The translations under genes and the position numbers were made by a program. A stretch of 64,000 bases of DNA from CAIJMU01 sp035530275 (GTDB taxonomy: Bacteria; Spirochaetota; Spirochaetia; Treponematales; Rectinemataceae): positions 434,001 to 498,000 of the forward strand of contig DATKVC010000015.1 of the NCBI GenBank assembly GCA_035530275.1. Reading direction: 5' to 3'. Positions 1 through 8,802 of the stretch are shown one piece after another (the first letter of the stretch is position 1; every line of letters begins with the position of its first letter). The notes below the pieces were generated by a model. That model saw only the letters and a program-made list of their open reading frames with translations. It made no database searches and had not been told where the DNA came from.

Positions 1-1901
1 CGGAGATCAGGACGGCGCCGGAGCTGAGCGGGCTGTCCCTCGACTCCGCGGCCACCAGGGTGGGCGACAGGCTCGCCGTACCCTCCACCTTCTTTACGGC
101 GATCACCGCCGACAAGCGAAGGGCCCTCGAGGACAGGGGCCTCCTCCTCCCGGGCGATTGGTATCTCGCCGATCTTGCGGCGGCCGGGAACGAGGCGCGC
201 GTAATCGTCGCCTCGCGGCCGGATATCTTCACGGTGGCGGGAAACTGGGCAATTGTTAAGATCGACGCCCTCCATTCCCTTCCCGGAGAGGAGGCCCTGG
301 CCCTCCGCGGGCGCGACCTCGCTACTATCAGGCGCGACGTCCTCGTCCTTCTCCTCATACTCGCCGTCGTGCTCGCGGCTACCTACATCCAGTCGACCTC
401 CTCGGCCCTGATCGGCCAGCGCGTGATGAAGCAGATCAGGCTCGAACTCTTCCGCCACGTCACGACCCGCTCCCTCGCCTTCCTCTCGCGGCAGCCCGTC
501 GGCCGCCTCGTCACCCGGATGACGAACGACGTCGAGACCATCAACCAGTTCTTCACCGACGTCATCGTGGCCTTCCTCAAGGACAGTTCGCTGATGGTCG
601 GCTCCCTCGTCGTCCTTCTCGCGATGGATGCGAGGCTCGGCCTCGCCGTTCTCGCCACCCTGCCGCCCATCCTCCTCGTGACGGTCATCTCGAGGCGAAA
701 CGCCCGCGACGCCTTTCGCAGGCAGCGACAATGGATGTCGCGCGTCAACGCCTACATCGCCGAACGCGTTGCGGGGATCGCCGTGGTCCAACTTTTTGCC
801 GGCGAGGCGAGGGCGCGGAAGGAGTTCGAGGCCCACGACCGCGAGCTCCTCAAGGCGAGCCTCGGCGAGATGTATGTCTATGCGACCTTCCGTCCCTTGG
901 TGGACCTCTTTTCCAACATCACCATTGCCGTCGTCCTCTGGCTGGGCTCGCGGCTCGTCGCGGCCGACAGCATCTCGCTCGGCACCCTCATCGCCTTCGT
1001 CAACCTGGTGCGGATGTTCTACTCTCCCGTGATGGACATCTCCGACAAGTACACGATCCTGCAAAGCGCGATGGCGGGAGGCGAGCGCGTCTTCGCCCTC
1101 CTCGACGCCGACGAGACCATTGCCGACAGGCCGACGCTGCCGATGCCGGCCAAGGTCGAGGGCAGGATCGAGTTCGACCATGTGTGGTTCGCCTATCGCG
1201 ACGCCGAGTGGGTGCTCAAGGATCTCAGCCTCGTCGTCGAACCGGGCGAAATGGTCGCGATCGTCGGACCCACGGGCGCGGGCAAGACGACGATCGCCAA
1301 TCTCGTCACCAGGCTCTGGGACATACAACGAGGGGTCATACGCGTGGACGGAAAGGATGTCCGCGACCTGCCTCTCGGGGGTCTCCGCAGCGCCATCCAA
1401 CCCGTGCCCCAGGACGTCTTCCTCTTCAACGGAAGCGTGGAGGAGAACATCAGGCTCGGCGAGGAGGTCACCATCGAAAAGATGGAGAGGGCCGCGAAGG
1501 CGGTGCAGGCGGACGCCTTCATCGATGCCATGCCGAAGGGCTATGCGACGGAACTTTCGGAGGGAGGCGCCAATCTATCGCAGGGTCAGCGTCAGCTCAT
1601 CTCCTTCGCCCGCGTCCTCGCCCACGACCCCGCCGTCGTCATCCTCGACGAGGCGACAAGCTCGATCGACACGGAGACCGAGAGGATGGTGCAGCGCGCG
1701 CTGGAAGCCCTCCTCGCGGGGCGTACGAGCCTCGTGATCGCGCACAGGCTTTCGACGATACGGCACGCGGACCGCATCGTCGTCCTCGCCGAGGGGCGGG
1801 TGGCGGAGTCGGGCACCCACGAGGAGCTTCTCGCGAAAAAGGGGATCTACTGGAACCTCTACCGGCTCCAGTTCGGCGGAGACATCGAGGTGGCAGCCTA
1901 G
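1..1901 (+). CDS. ABC exporter, fused permease-ATPase (5' partial)
   Basis: Half-transporter of the ABC-B exporter type, probably exporting a lipid, peptide or drug across the inner membrane. The frame is open to the left edge, so the true start and first membrane helix lie outside; a GTG at position 60 is only an internal codon. The first ~95 visible residues look like an extracytoplasmic insertion between helices 1 and 2, longer than in typical family members. Membrane helices follow, then a nucleotide-binding domain with Walker A (GPTGAGKTT), Q-loop (PQDVF), signature (LSQGQRQ), Walker B (VVILDEATSSID) and H-loop (AHRLS). All catalytic motifs are intact. Such proteins often work as heterodimers, and a partner gene may lie upstream. 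The substrate cannot be told from sequence. Confidence 0.93.
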   Translation, partial: EIRTAPELSGLSLDSAATRVGDRLAVPSTFFTAITADKRRALEDRGLLLPGDWYLADLAAAGNEARVIVASRPDIFTVAGNWAIVKIDALHSLPGEEALALRGRDLATIRRDVLVLLLILAVVLAATYIQSTSSALIGQRVMKQIRLELFRHVTTRSLAFLSRQPVGRLVTRMTNDVETINQFFTDVIVAFLKDSSLMVGSLVVLLAMDARLGLAVLATLPPILLVTVISRRNARDAFRRQRQWMSRVNAYIAERVAGIAVVQLFAGEARARKEFEAHDRELLKASLGEMYVYATFRPLVDLFSNITIAVVLWLGSRLVAADSISLGTLIAFVNLVRMFYSPVMDISDKYTILQSAMAGGERVFALLDADETIADRPTLPMPAKVEGRIEFDHVWFAYRDAEWVLKDLSLVVEPGEMVAIVGPTGAGKTTIANLVTRLWDIQRGVIRVDGKDVRDLPLGGLRSAIQPVPQDVFLFNGSVEENIRLGEEVTIEKMERAAKAVQADAFIDAMPKGYATELSEGGANLSQGQRQLISFARVLAHDPAVVILDEATSSIDTETERMVQRALEALLAGRTSLVIAHRLSTIRHADRIVVLAEGRVAESGTHEELLAKKGIYWNLYRLQFGGDIEVAA

Positions 1902-1970
1902 AAGCGGCCGCCAAGAAGTTGTCGCCTGAAAGTTGCCGCTTCCAGGACGCCGAGTCAGACCCCGTCCGTG

Positions 1971-2167
1971 AGCCCGCATTTCTCACAGGCAAAATCGGGC
2001 TTAGCGCAAGGAGCGATGGAAGCGAGGAGCGGAGCATGCTTTTCTGCATGTGAGCACCGGAGCGACTGAGCGACGCCGCGATCAGCCCGATTTTGCGAGT
2101 TTGGCGCAGGTATCGCTATAGTCGGTATATATAGCACTTTCCTTAAAACTCGTGAGAAATGCGGGCT
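1971..2167. repeat. Nested inverted-repeat element
   Basis: A 16-bp perfect inverted repeat forms the outer arms (1971-1986 and 2152-2167, AGCCCGCATTTCTCAC and its reverse complement). A 13-bp perfect inverted repeat lies inside (1989-2001 and 2084-2096, GCAAAATCGGGCT and its complement). The core is rich in GGAGCGA/GAGCGGAGC-like steps and contains a small hairpin (GCATG-TTTTC-TGCATG type) near 2034. The right outer arm overlaps the last codons of the minus-strand DUF438 gene. It sits between two convergent genes, so it could act as a bidirectional terminator or be a small repeat of the MITE/REP kind. No second copy was seen in this window. Confidence 0.75.
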
Positions 2168-3417
2168 AACCGCTTCTCCCCCTCGAGGGCCCGGAGCTCG
2201 CTGATGTCCTGGCTCGATTCGAGGGTGCCGAGGTAGGCGCCGTCGGCGTCGCGGAGGGCGACGTAGCGGATATGGACGAAGCGACCGCGATGTCCGATCC
2301 AGAACTCCTCCGAATCGCGGCGACCCGAACGGAAAGATTCAATTAGGTCCATCACCCTGTCCACGCTCGCCGCGGGGTGGCAGTTGCGCACGTCCCGCCC
2401 GATGATCGCTGGCGAGCGGGGGAAGATCCTGTGCGGGCCGTTGGAGAACCAGGCGACGCGGTCATCCGCGTCGATGAAGGTGAGATCGACGGTGAGGGCT
2501 TTGAGGAGGGCGTCGAGGGTCGAGGGAAGGAGGCTGCCGGCGTCGAGGCTGAGGTAGCCATCGGCCCTCGTCGTGGCGGAGGCGTCGGCCGATCCGGGCT
2601 TCGGCGGCATCGCGGGCAGGACCTGGGTGAAATCCTCCTCTTCGGCCTCGGCATCGAAGACAGCAACCTCGTCGTCGCCGAGAAAGGCGAAGCCCAGGGC
2701 CTTCGATTCGTCGTAGAGGGCGAAACGTTCGGCGCGGCTGAGGAGGGAGGAGACGAGGGGAAAAAGGATCCGCTCCTCGCGGAACAGGATCGCGAAGGCG
2801 GCGAAGAAGAGCCTGCCGAAGGATGCGTTGAGGGCCGCGAGATCGGGGCTCGCCTCCTCGCGCGCGAGTTTCGCGATGGTCGCCATCTCCTCGCGCACGC
2901 GATCGTGCATCGACCACATGAGGGTGACGCAGCGCCAGTGCGGATGCTTCTTCTCGAAGACGGGGAAGAGCACGTTCTCTTTCTTCTCGTAATGGACAGC
3001 TATCGGCGAGAGGCCGGCGATGCCTTCGACTATCGAGCGAAGGGCCGAGGGATCTCTTCCCGAGGCTCGGTTGAGGGCCGCGAGAGTGGGCCTGAGCGCG
3101 TCGAGGGCGCCGCGAATCTTCGCGTTCTCGGAGACGAGCGAAGCGAAGAAGGGGTCTTCGGGCGCGAAGTCCCGCCTGCCCAGGGTCGAGCCGAGGAGGT
3201 TGACCAGCTTCGAGACGGCGGGGTCGACGACGGACAGCGCCCTTCCCTCGCCGATGACGATGTCGATGGCCGTCGCCACATCCTCGGCCGAGGCCGCGTC
3301 GATGACGGGTTGAGCCGCTTCGATTTCCTCGGCCGACAGCGGCGCCTGGACGAGTCGCCTGAGTAGTTTCGCGAGTTCGAGGGATCTGTGAGCCTCGTCG
3401 TCTTTCAGATTGAACAT
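2143..3417 (-). CDS. DUF438 / hemerythrin / PAS protein
   Basis: A predicted cytoplasmic sensor-like protein of 424 residues. Residues 1-80 match the DUF438 helical domain style. Residues ~98-235 form a hemerythrin-like HHE domain, with HYEKKE near 142 and a second FREERILFPL helix near 211, likely binding a di-iron or oxygen/NO ligand. Residues ~288-410 form a PAS domain ending in the LESSQDISELRALEGEKR style linker. It has no kinase or output domain, so its target is unknown. It is transcribed divergently from the neighbouring chemoreceptor with a 140-bp gap. Its last codons lie in an arm of the inverted-repeat element at 1971-2167, so the natural C-terminus may have been altered. Confidence 0.88.
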   Translation of the reverse strand: MFNLKDDEAHRSLELAKLLRRLVQAPLSAEEIEAAQPVIDAASAEDVATAIDIVIGEGRALSVVDPAVSKLVNLLGSTLGRRDFAPEDPFFASLVSENAKIRGALDALRPTLAALNRASGRDPSALRSIVEGIAGLSPIAVHYEKKENVLFPVFEKKHPHWRCVTLMWSMHDRVREEMATIAKLAREEASPDLAALNASFGRLFFAAFAILFREERILFPLVSSLLSRAERFALYDESKALGFAFLGDDEVAVFDAEAEEEDFTQVLPAMPPKPGSADASATTRADGYLSLDAGSLLPSTLDALLKALTVDLTFIDADDRVAWFSNGPHRIFPRSPAIIGRDVRNCHPAASVDRVMDLIESFRSGRRDSEEFWIGHRGRFVHIRYVALRDADGAYLGTLESSQDISELRALEGEKRLARISHEF

Positions 3418-3557
3418 GGTCCTACTCTAGCCTTTTCCTTGCGCTTGCGCGAGCATTTCGTCGCTCGGGCGGCGGCAAAACTCGCGTTGACCTCGCGGTA
3501 CTTCGACGTTAGGATTTTTGCACTTCCTGCCCGGCCAGATCAAATCGAGGTGAAAAT

Positions 3558-5381
3558 ATGAAATTGCGCCTGATGACCCGAACCCGCCTACTCGCAGGCT
3601 TCCTCGCCGTCGCCCTGATCGGCGCCGGCGTGGGCGGCCTCGGCGTCATCGCCATGCGATCCATTTCGAAGCAGACGAGCCGCGTGGTCGCCGAGACTAC
3701 GGCGCCCCTTAAAAGGGTCTTCGGGCTCTACTCCACCTTTCTCGAGGTCCAGATCCAGGTGAGGGACCTCTTTCTCGTGGATGGACCTGCCCTCGAGACG
3801 ACGATAGCGAAGCTCGGCGAGGCCGATGATCGCATCCGAACCGAGTCGAAGGCCCTCCTTTCCGAGGCCAAGGACGCGGGCATCAAGGCCGCCCTCGGGG
3901 CCTTCCCCGCCGTGTGGGGGGATTTCACCGCCAATCAGGGGACGCTCTTCGACGAGGCGAGGAAGGGAAGGGGAAAGGCCGACGCGGCCTTCATGTATTC
4001 CCTCATGGCCTCGCCCGAACAGTCCACCCGCTCGGTCATGGACATGGTCGTCGACGCCTATATGAATCAAGCGGCCGACATCGAAACCCGGAGCGCGGCC
4101 TTCGTCGGTGCGGCCACCATCGAGCTCCTCGCCTTCGTCGTGCTCGGCTTCCTCGTTTCCATCGCGCTCGGACTCTTCGTGGCAACGCAGTTCTCCCGCC
4201 CCCTCGAGGCTGCCTCGAAGGTGGCTGCCTCGATAGCCTCGGGCAACCTCGCGGTCGGCCTTCCCTCCAAGTATCAGTCGCGCCTGGACGAGGTGGGCGA
4301 TCTCGCACGCGCCCTCGGCGCCATGCTTTCCGATCTCAACCGGGGCTTCGGCGGCCTCGGCTCCTCCGTCGGCTCCCTCCAATCCGTCGGCGACGAGCTC
4401 GCGGTCAGCCTCGGGCGCATGAACGCCGCGGTGGAAAAGATCGGCGCCGATATCGAAAAGGTGCGGGGCGAGACCGAGGAACAGAGCGCCGGGGTGGAGG
4501 AGACGGCCGCGACCGTGCGCGAGATGGCGAAGACCATCGAGAACCTCGACGCGGAGATCGGCGCGCAGGCCGGAGGCATCTCGGACTCGGCCGCCTCGGT
4601 TTCGGGCCTCGTCGCGGGCATCGACGAGGTGGGGGGCGCCGTCGCCAAGCTCGGCGCCAGCTTCGGGCAGCTCCTCGCCTCGGCCGACGACGGGAGGGCG
4701 AAGCTCGACCATGTCACCGAGATCGTCGGCGGGATCGCCGCCCAGTCGGAGAGGCTCGGCGAGGCGAACAAGACGGTGTCGGGCATCGCGTCGCGGACCA
4801 ACCTCCTCGCGATGAACGCCGCCATCGAGGCCGCCCACGCCGGAGACTCGGGTACGGGCTTCGCGGTGGTCGCCGACGAGATCAGGAGCCTCGCCGAGAG
4901 CTCCGCCGCCCAATCGCGGGAAATCAAGGCGGATATCCTCGCAATTAGAAAGGCCATCGGCGACGCGGTGTCGGGAGCCGAGGTCGCCCGCGAAGCCTTC
5001 GCCTCGGTCCAGGAGTTCATCTCGAGGCTGGGCGAGCTCGAGCGAGGGATCAACCTCACGCTCGAGAGCCAACGCTCCGATTCGGGCAAGATCCTCGATG
5101 CCCTCGCGATCATGAGGAAGGGGAGCGAGAGGGTCCTCGAGGGTTCGCGCGAGCTCAAGGCCGGGTCGGGGGCCATCGGAGGAGAGATGGGCGAGCTCCA
5201 GGAGACCATGCTCGTCCTCAAGGCGGCGGTCGACGCCATCGCGGTCGAGGTCTCGGCGATCGGAGCCTCGGCCGCGGCCGTCGGGAGCCTCTCGACCTCG
5301 AACAAGGAGGCCATCGGCGCCGTGGAGTCGCTGGTGGCCCGGTATCGGCTGGCCGGCGCGGAACTCCCCGTCGGCGTGTAG
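3558..5381 (+). CDS. Methyl-accepting chemotaxis protein
   Basis: Inner-membrane chemoreceptor of 607 residues that passes ligand signals to CheA/CheW. TM1 is near residues 10-30, followed by a ~150-residue periplasmic four-helix-bundle-type domain, TM2 near 187-207, a HAMP region, then a long coiled-coil signalling domain. The highly conserved hairpin tip is present (SRTNLLAMNAAIEAAHAG, then GFAVVADEIRSLAE). It lacks the C-terminal CheR/CheB tether. The start is set by a GAGGTG ribosome-binding site 6-7 bases before ATG. The divergent hemerythrin/PAS gene suggests, but does not show, a role in oxygen or redox taxis. Confidence 0.95.
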   Translation: MKLRLMTRTRLLAGFLAVALIGAGVGGLGVIAMRSISKQTSRVVAETTAPLKRVFGLYSTFLEVQIQVRDLFLVDGPALETTIAKLGEADDRIRTESKALLSEAKDAGIKAALGAFPAVWGDFTANQGTLFDEARKGRGKADAAFMYSLMASPEQSTRSVMDMVVDAYMNQAADIETRSAAFVGAATIELLAFVVLGFLVSIALGLFVATQFSRPLEAASKVAASIASGNLAVGLPSKYQSRLDEVGDLARALGAMLSDLNRGFGGLGSSVGSLQSVGDELAVSLGRMNAAVEKIGADIEKVRGETEEQSAGVEETAATVREMAKTIENLDAEIGAQAGGISDSAASVSGLVAGIDEVGGAVAKLGASFGQLLASADDGRAKLDHVTEIVGGIAAQSERLGEANKTVSGIASRTNLLAMNAAIEAAHAGDSGTGFAVVADEIRSLAESSAAQSREIKADILAIRKAIGDAVSGAEVAREAFASVQEFISRLGELERGINLTLESQRSDSGKILDALAIMRKGSERVLEGSRELKAGSGAIGGEMGELQETMLVLKAAVDAIAVEVSAIGASAAAVGSLSTSNKEAIGAVESLVARYRLAGAELPVGV

Positions 5382-5425
5382 GTCTCGACGGGCGCTTGCT
5401 TCCGCGCCCGTGCCCGACTACCTTG

Positions 5426-6730
5426 ATGTTCATGAAAGGGAAGAAAGTTAAGACGGCTGGCGACGACAGCACGGTCGTCGCGGCTCGCGCGGTGCTCGAA
5501 GGCCGCGGGGCCAAGGGCTGGAAAAAGATACTCCCCTTCCTCGGGCCGGCCTTCATCGCGAGCATCGCCTATGTCGATCCGGGCAATTTCGCGACGAACA
5601 TCGAGGCGGGTTCGAAATTCGGCTACCTCCTCCTCTGGGTGATTTTCGCCAGCAACCTCATGGCCATGCTCATCCAGTCGCTCTCGGCCAAGCTCGGCAT
5701 CGTCACGGGGCGCAATCTCGCCGAGCACTGCCGCGACAGCTTCCATCCCATCGCCATCAAGGTCCTCTGGGTGCTTATGGAGCTCGTCGCGATGGCCACC
5801 GACCTCGCGGAATTCGTCGGGGCGGCCCTGGGCTTCCAGCTCCTCTTCGGTTTTCCCCTCATCGTCGGCGGCATCCTCGCCGCTTTCGCGACCTTCCTGA
5901 TACTCGGGCTCGAGCGCCGCGGTTTCCGCCCCCTCGAGGCGGTGATCACGGGCATCCTCGGCGTCATCGCCCTCTGCTATGTCTTCGAGACCCTGATCGA
6001 CAGGCCCAACTGGGCGGCGATGGGCCTCGCCTTCGTTCCGCCCCGATTCGACGGGGCAGAAAGCGTCGTGCTCGCGGCGGGGATCCTCGGCGCCACCGTA
6101 ATGCCCCACGCGATCTTCCTCCACTCGGCCCTGACCCAGGGCAGGATTCGCGTTTCAGAAGAGGCCCATGTGCGGCGCCTCCTCGCCTTCGAGCGCATCG
6201 ACGTCCTCATCGCGATGGGAATCGCGAGCCTCGTGAACGCGGCCATGCTCGTGATGTCGGCGGCGACCTTCCACGCGACCGGCCACTCGGATATCGCCGG
6301 TATCGAGGATGCGAGCCGTACCCTCGAGCCCCTCCTCGGCAAGGCGGCGAGCTGGATCTTCGCCATCTCCCTCCTCGCTTCGGGCCTCGCCTCCTCCACC
6401 GTGGGCACGAGCGCCGGCCAGATCATCATGCAGGGCTTCGTCCGCCGCCAGATTCCCGTGTGGCTCAGGCGCGCGATCACCATCGTGCCCTCGATGATCG
6501 TCATCGGAATCGGCCTCGACCCGACGGCGACCCTCGTCGCGAGCCAGGTCCTCCTCTCCTTCGGTCTCCCCTTCGTCGTGATTCCCCTCGTCGTCTTCAC
6601 CACATCGAGGAAACGCATGGGAGTCTTCGCCAACAGGTTGCCCACCCTTCTCGCCGCCATCCTCGCCTCGGCGGTGATCGTGGCCCTCAACCTGTACCTG
6701 ATCGGCCGGGTCTTCGTCCCGGGGCCCTGA
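5426..6730 (+). CDS. mntH: Nramp-family divalent metal transporter
   Basis: Proton-coupled Mn2+/Fe2+ importer of the inner membrane, about 434 residues with eleven predicted helices. The metal-site signature DPGN is in helix 1 (AYVDPGNFATNIEAG) and the MPHA motif is in helix 6 (GATVMPHAIFLHS). An in-frame TTG at 5396 is possible, but the ATG codons at 5426 and 5432 fit the family better; no strong ribosome-binding site decides between them. It begins 15-45 bp after the chemoreceptor stop and 22 bp before the universal stress protein, so the three may be co-transcribed. Metal specificity cannot be settled from sequence. Confidence 0.92.
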   Translation: MFMKGKKVKTAGDDSTVVAARAVLEGRGAKGWKKILPFLGPAFIASIAYVDPGNFATNIEAGSKFGYLLLWVIFASNLMAMLIQSLSAKLGIVTGRNLAEHCRDSFHPIAIKVLWVLMELVAMATDLAEFVGAALGFQLLFGFPLIVGGILAAFATFLILGLERRGFRPLEAVITGILGVIALCYVFETLIDRPNWAAMGLAFVPPRFDGAESVVLAAGILGATVMPHAIFLHSALTQGRIRVSEEAHVRRLLAFERIDVLIAMGIASLVNAAMLVMSAATFHATGHSDIAGIEDASRTLEPLLGKAASWIFAISLLASGLASSTVGTSAGQIIMQGFVRRQIPVWLRRAITIVPSMIVIGIGLDPTATLVASQVLLSFGLPFVVIPLVVFTTSRKRMGVFANRLPTLLAAILASAVIVALNLYLIGRVFVPGP

Positions 6731-6752
6731 GCGCGGGCGAAAGGATGCTGCG

Positions 6753-7646
6753 ATGAAAAGGATTCTCGTACCCCTCGACGGTTCGGCACTGGCGGAAAAG
6801 GCCTTGCCGGCCGCGAGTCGAATTGCCCTCGCCCTCGATGCCGAGCTCCTCCTCCTCCATGTCGTCGAAGCTTCCCCTCCCGAGGAAGTGCACGGCCAGC
6901 GCCATCTCGCGACGGCCGAGGCGGCCCGGGCTTATCTCGTGGACAGGGCGGCGGGGCTCTCCGGGATCAAGGCGGCCATCCATGTGCATGAGGAGGGTCG
7001 ACAGGACACGGCCAAGGCGATCGGCGAACATGTCGAGGAACTGCGCTCTGACCTCGTCGTCATCGCCACCCACGGCGCCCACCGCTTCGGTCGCTTCCTG
7101 CAAGGCAGCGTCGCCCAACGCGCGCTCTTTTTCGGCGGGGCCCCCGTGCTGACCATTCCGGCGGAAACCGCCTCGGACCCCGCCTCGTGGAGGAGCCTCG
7201 CGATCGCCGTCGATTCCAGCGGCGAGCACAAGCTCCCCTTCGATTGGCTGGGCGACTTCGCCCGCGCCCTCGGCCTCGAGGTCGAACTCCTCGCGGCGAT
7301 GGACACGAAGCGCAGCCTTTCCGGCGAGGAGAGGGCGATACAGCGGAGCATGCCCGGAGCGATGGCCCAGGCCCTCGAGGCCGCCGTCCTCGAGGCCGAA
7401 GGTTGGCTTTCGGGGCTTACCGACGACCCCGGCCTGGCCGGCCTCGTCGTGCGCAGCGAACTCCTCCGCGGCAGCCCCGAGCGTGCCCTGCCCGAGCGGA
7501 TAGGCCGAAGCCCGGGCGCGATCCTCGTGATCGGCACCCACGGCCGTGCAGGGCTCGGCGCCCTCTGGGAGGGCAGCGCCGCCTCGAAGATCCTGCCGAG
7601 GTCGACGGGGCCCGTGCTCCTGGTGAGGCTGGTCGCGGGAGAGTGA
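6753..7646 (+). CDS. Tandem universal stress protein
   Basis: A 297-residue cytoplasmic protein of two UspA domains in tandem. Domain 1 (1-140) starts with the usual beta strand (KRILVPLDGS) and ends in an ATP-site-like ATHGAHRFGRFLQGS. Domain 2 (~147-295) has a clear G-2X-G-9X-G(S) nucleotide loop (GTHGRAGLGALWEGSAA). The second domain therefore looks able to bind ATP; the first is more degenerate. It lies 22 bp after the Nramp gene, a pairing that suggests metal or stress response, but this is inference. A cryptic GTG is not needed because ATG 6753 opens the canonical fold. Confidence 0.92.
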   Translation: MKRILVPLDGSALAEKALPAASRIALALDAELLLLHVVEASPPEEVHGQRHLATAEAARAYLVDRAAGLSGIKAAIHVHEEGRQDTAKAIGEHVEELRSDLVVIATHGAHRFGRFLQGSVAQRALFFGGAPVLTIPAETASDPASWRSLAIAVDSSGEHKLPFDWLGDFARALGLEVELLAAMDTKRSLSGEERAIQRSMPGAMAQALEAAVLEAEGWLSGLTDDPGLAGLVVRSELLRGSPERALPERIGRSPGAILVIGTHGRAGLGALWEGSAASKILPRSTGPVLLVRLVAGE

Positions 7647-7671
7647 GGTCGACAGGGCGAAGGAGGAGCGG

Positions 7672-8571
7672 ATGGAAGAGGGCTGGAGGACGAATCCCGA
7701 GAAATACCGCGGCAGCCTGTGGGACTATTACGAAGATCGATTCCTTGAGATCCGGGGCACGAAGACGCGGTACTGGAGCGAGGGAGGGGAGGGCGAGCCC
7801 CTCGTCCTGATCCACGGCTACATGGGTTCCGTCGAGGAGTGGGCCTGGAACATACCGGCCCTGAAGAAAAAATACCGGGTCCTGGCCCTCGACCTGCCGG
7901 GCTTCGGACTGGCCGACAAGCCCGATGTCGAGTACGACTACGAGTATTTCGCCGCCTTTGTGAGCGATTTCATGGAAAACCTCGGCATCCGACAGGCGCA
8001 CATCATGGGGCACTCCATGGGCGGGGCCATCGCGATCAACCTGGCCCTCCTCCACCCCGAGAAGGTGAGGAGCCTCATCCTCGTCGCGCCGGCCTTCGGC
8101 AGGAAATACCCCTTCGCCATGCACCTCGCCTCGACCCCTGTCCTGGGGGAGATGCTTATGCGCCCGCCGGCGAGCCCGGCAAAAGTGGCCGCGAGCTTTC
8201 GCTATCTCACCTACGAACCGATCAATTACGCCGAGGTTACCGTCGAGAGAAACTACCAATTCCAACATTCTCCGGGTTACTCCCGGGCCTGCCTCAAGTT
8301 CCTGCGCAACTATTTCACCACCTTCGGCTTCACCGCCCGCGGCGAGAAACTGCTCGGGGGTTATTACGAGAACATCTCGCGGATCTCGATGCCCGTCTTC
8401 CTCGCCTGGGGTCCCCAGGACGGGGTGGTGGGTTTTGAATCGTCGAGGGATCTCCGGGCCTTGCTTCCCCATGCGGAATTCTGGAGCCCCGATCCCTACG
8501 GACATTGTCCCAATTTCGAATACCCGGAAGAATTCAACGAGCGGGCGCTTAATTTCCTAGGCAGGAGCTGA
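7672..8571 (+). CDS. Alpha/beta-fold hydrolase
   Basis: A 299-residue hydrolase of the alpha/beta family (esterase, haloalkane dehalogenase or C-C bond hydrolase group). The oxyanion-hole motif HGYMGS is near residue 47, the nucleophile elbow GHSMGG is near 110, the acid is probably the Asp in GPQDGVVG, and the catalytic His is in YGHCPNFEYPEEF near the C-terminus. No signal peptide is visible, so it is probably cytoplasmic. An AGGAGGAG-like ribosome-binding site lies just ahead of ATG 7672. It follows the stress-protein gene by 25 bp. The substrate is not predictable. Confidence 0.9.
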   Translation: MEEGWRTNPEKYRGSLWDYYEDRFLEIRGTKTRYWSEGGEGEPLVLIHGYMGSVEEWAWNIPALKKKYRVLALDLPGFGLADKPDVEYDYEYFAAFVSDFMENLGIRQAHIMGHSMGGAIAINLALLHPEKVRSLILVAPAFGRKYPFAMHLASTPVLGEMLMRPPASPAKVAASFRYLTYEPINYAEVTVERNYQFQHSPGYSRACLKFLRNYFTTFGFTARGEKLLGGYYENISRISMPVFLAWGPQDGVVGFESSRDLRALLPHAEFWSPDPYGHCPNFEYPEEFNERALNFLGRS

Positions 8572-8802
8572 GGCCTCGGACAACCGCTAGACTGCTCGAA
8601 GAACGGTAGCGCCTGAACCGGCCGCGCGAGGGATCGTAGCAGAAATCGACGGCGACCCGGCTCGCGGCTCGGGCCGGGGCTCGGAGAGACCCGGCCCCTG
8701 GGCGGCTCGGGAGCCGGCGATTGCAGCGAAGAGCCCGGTCCCCGCGCGACGTCGACGAGGCGCGGGGACGCGCCCAATTGTCACGAAATGCCCGGCCCGG
8801 AG
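8572..8802. other. Noncoding gap between convergent genes
   Basis: This very GC-rich spacer lies between the hydrolase and mqo 3' ends. It contains an 8-bp perfect inverted repeat (GGGCCGGG at 8671-8678 and CCCGGCCC at 8690-8697). There is no following T-tract, so an intrinsic terminator is possible but weak. No credible gene was found in it. Confidence 0.5.

Noticed and set aside
1901..1942. Hairpin GAAGCGG/CCGCTTC after the ABC exporter stop as a terminator
   Set aside because: The loop is long (28 bases) and no T-run follows.
8671..8697. Intrinsic terminator in the GC-rich gap
   Set aside because: The 8-bp stem is good, but there is no T-tract on either side.
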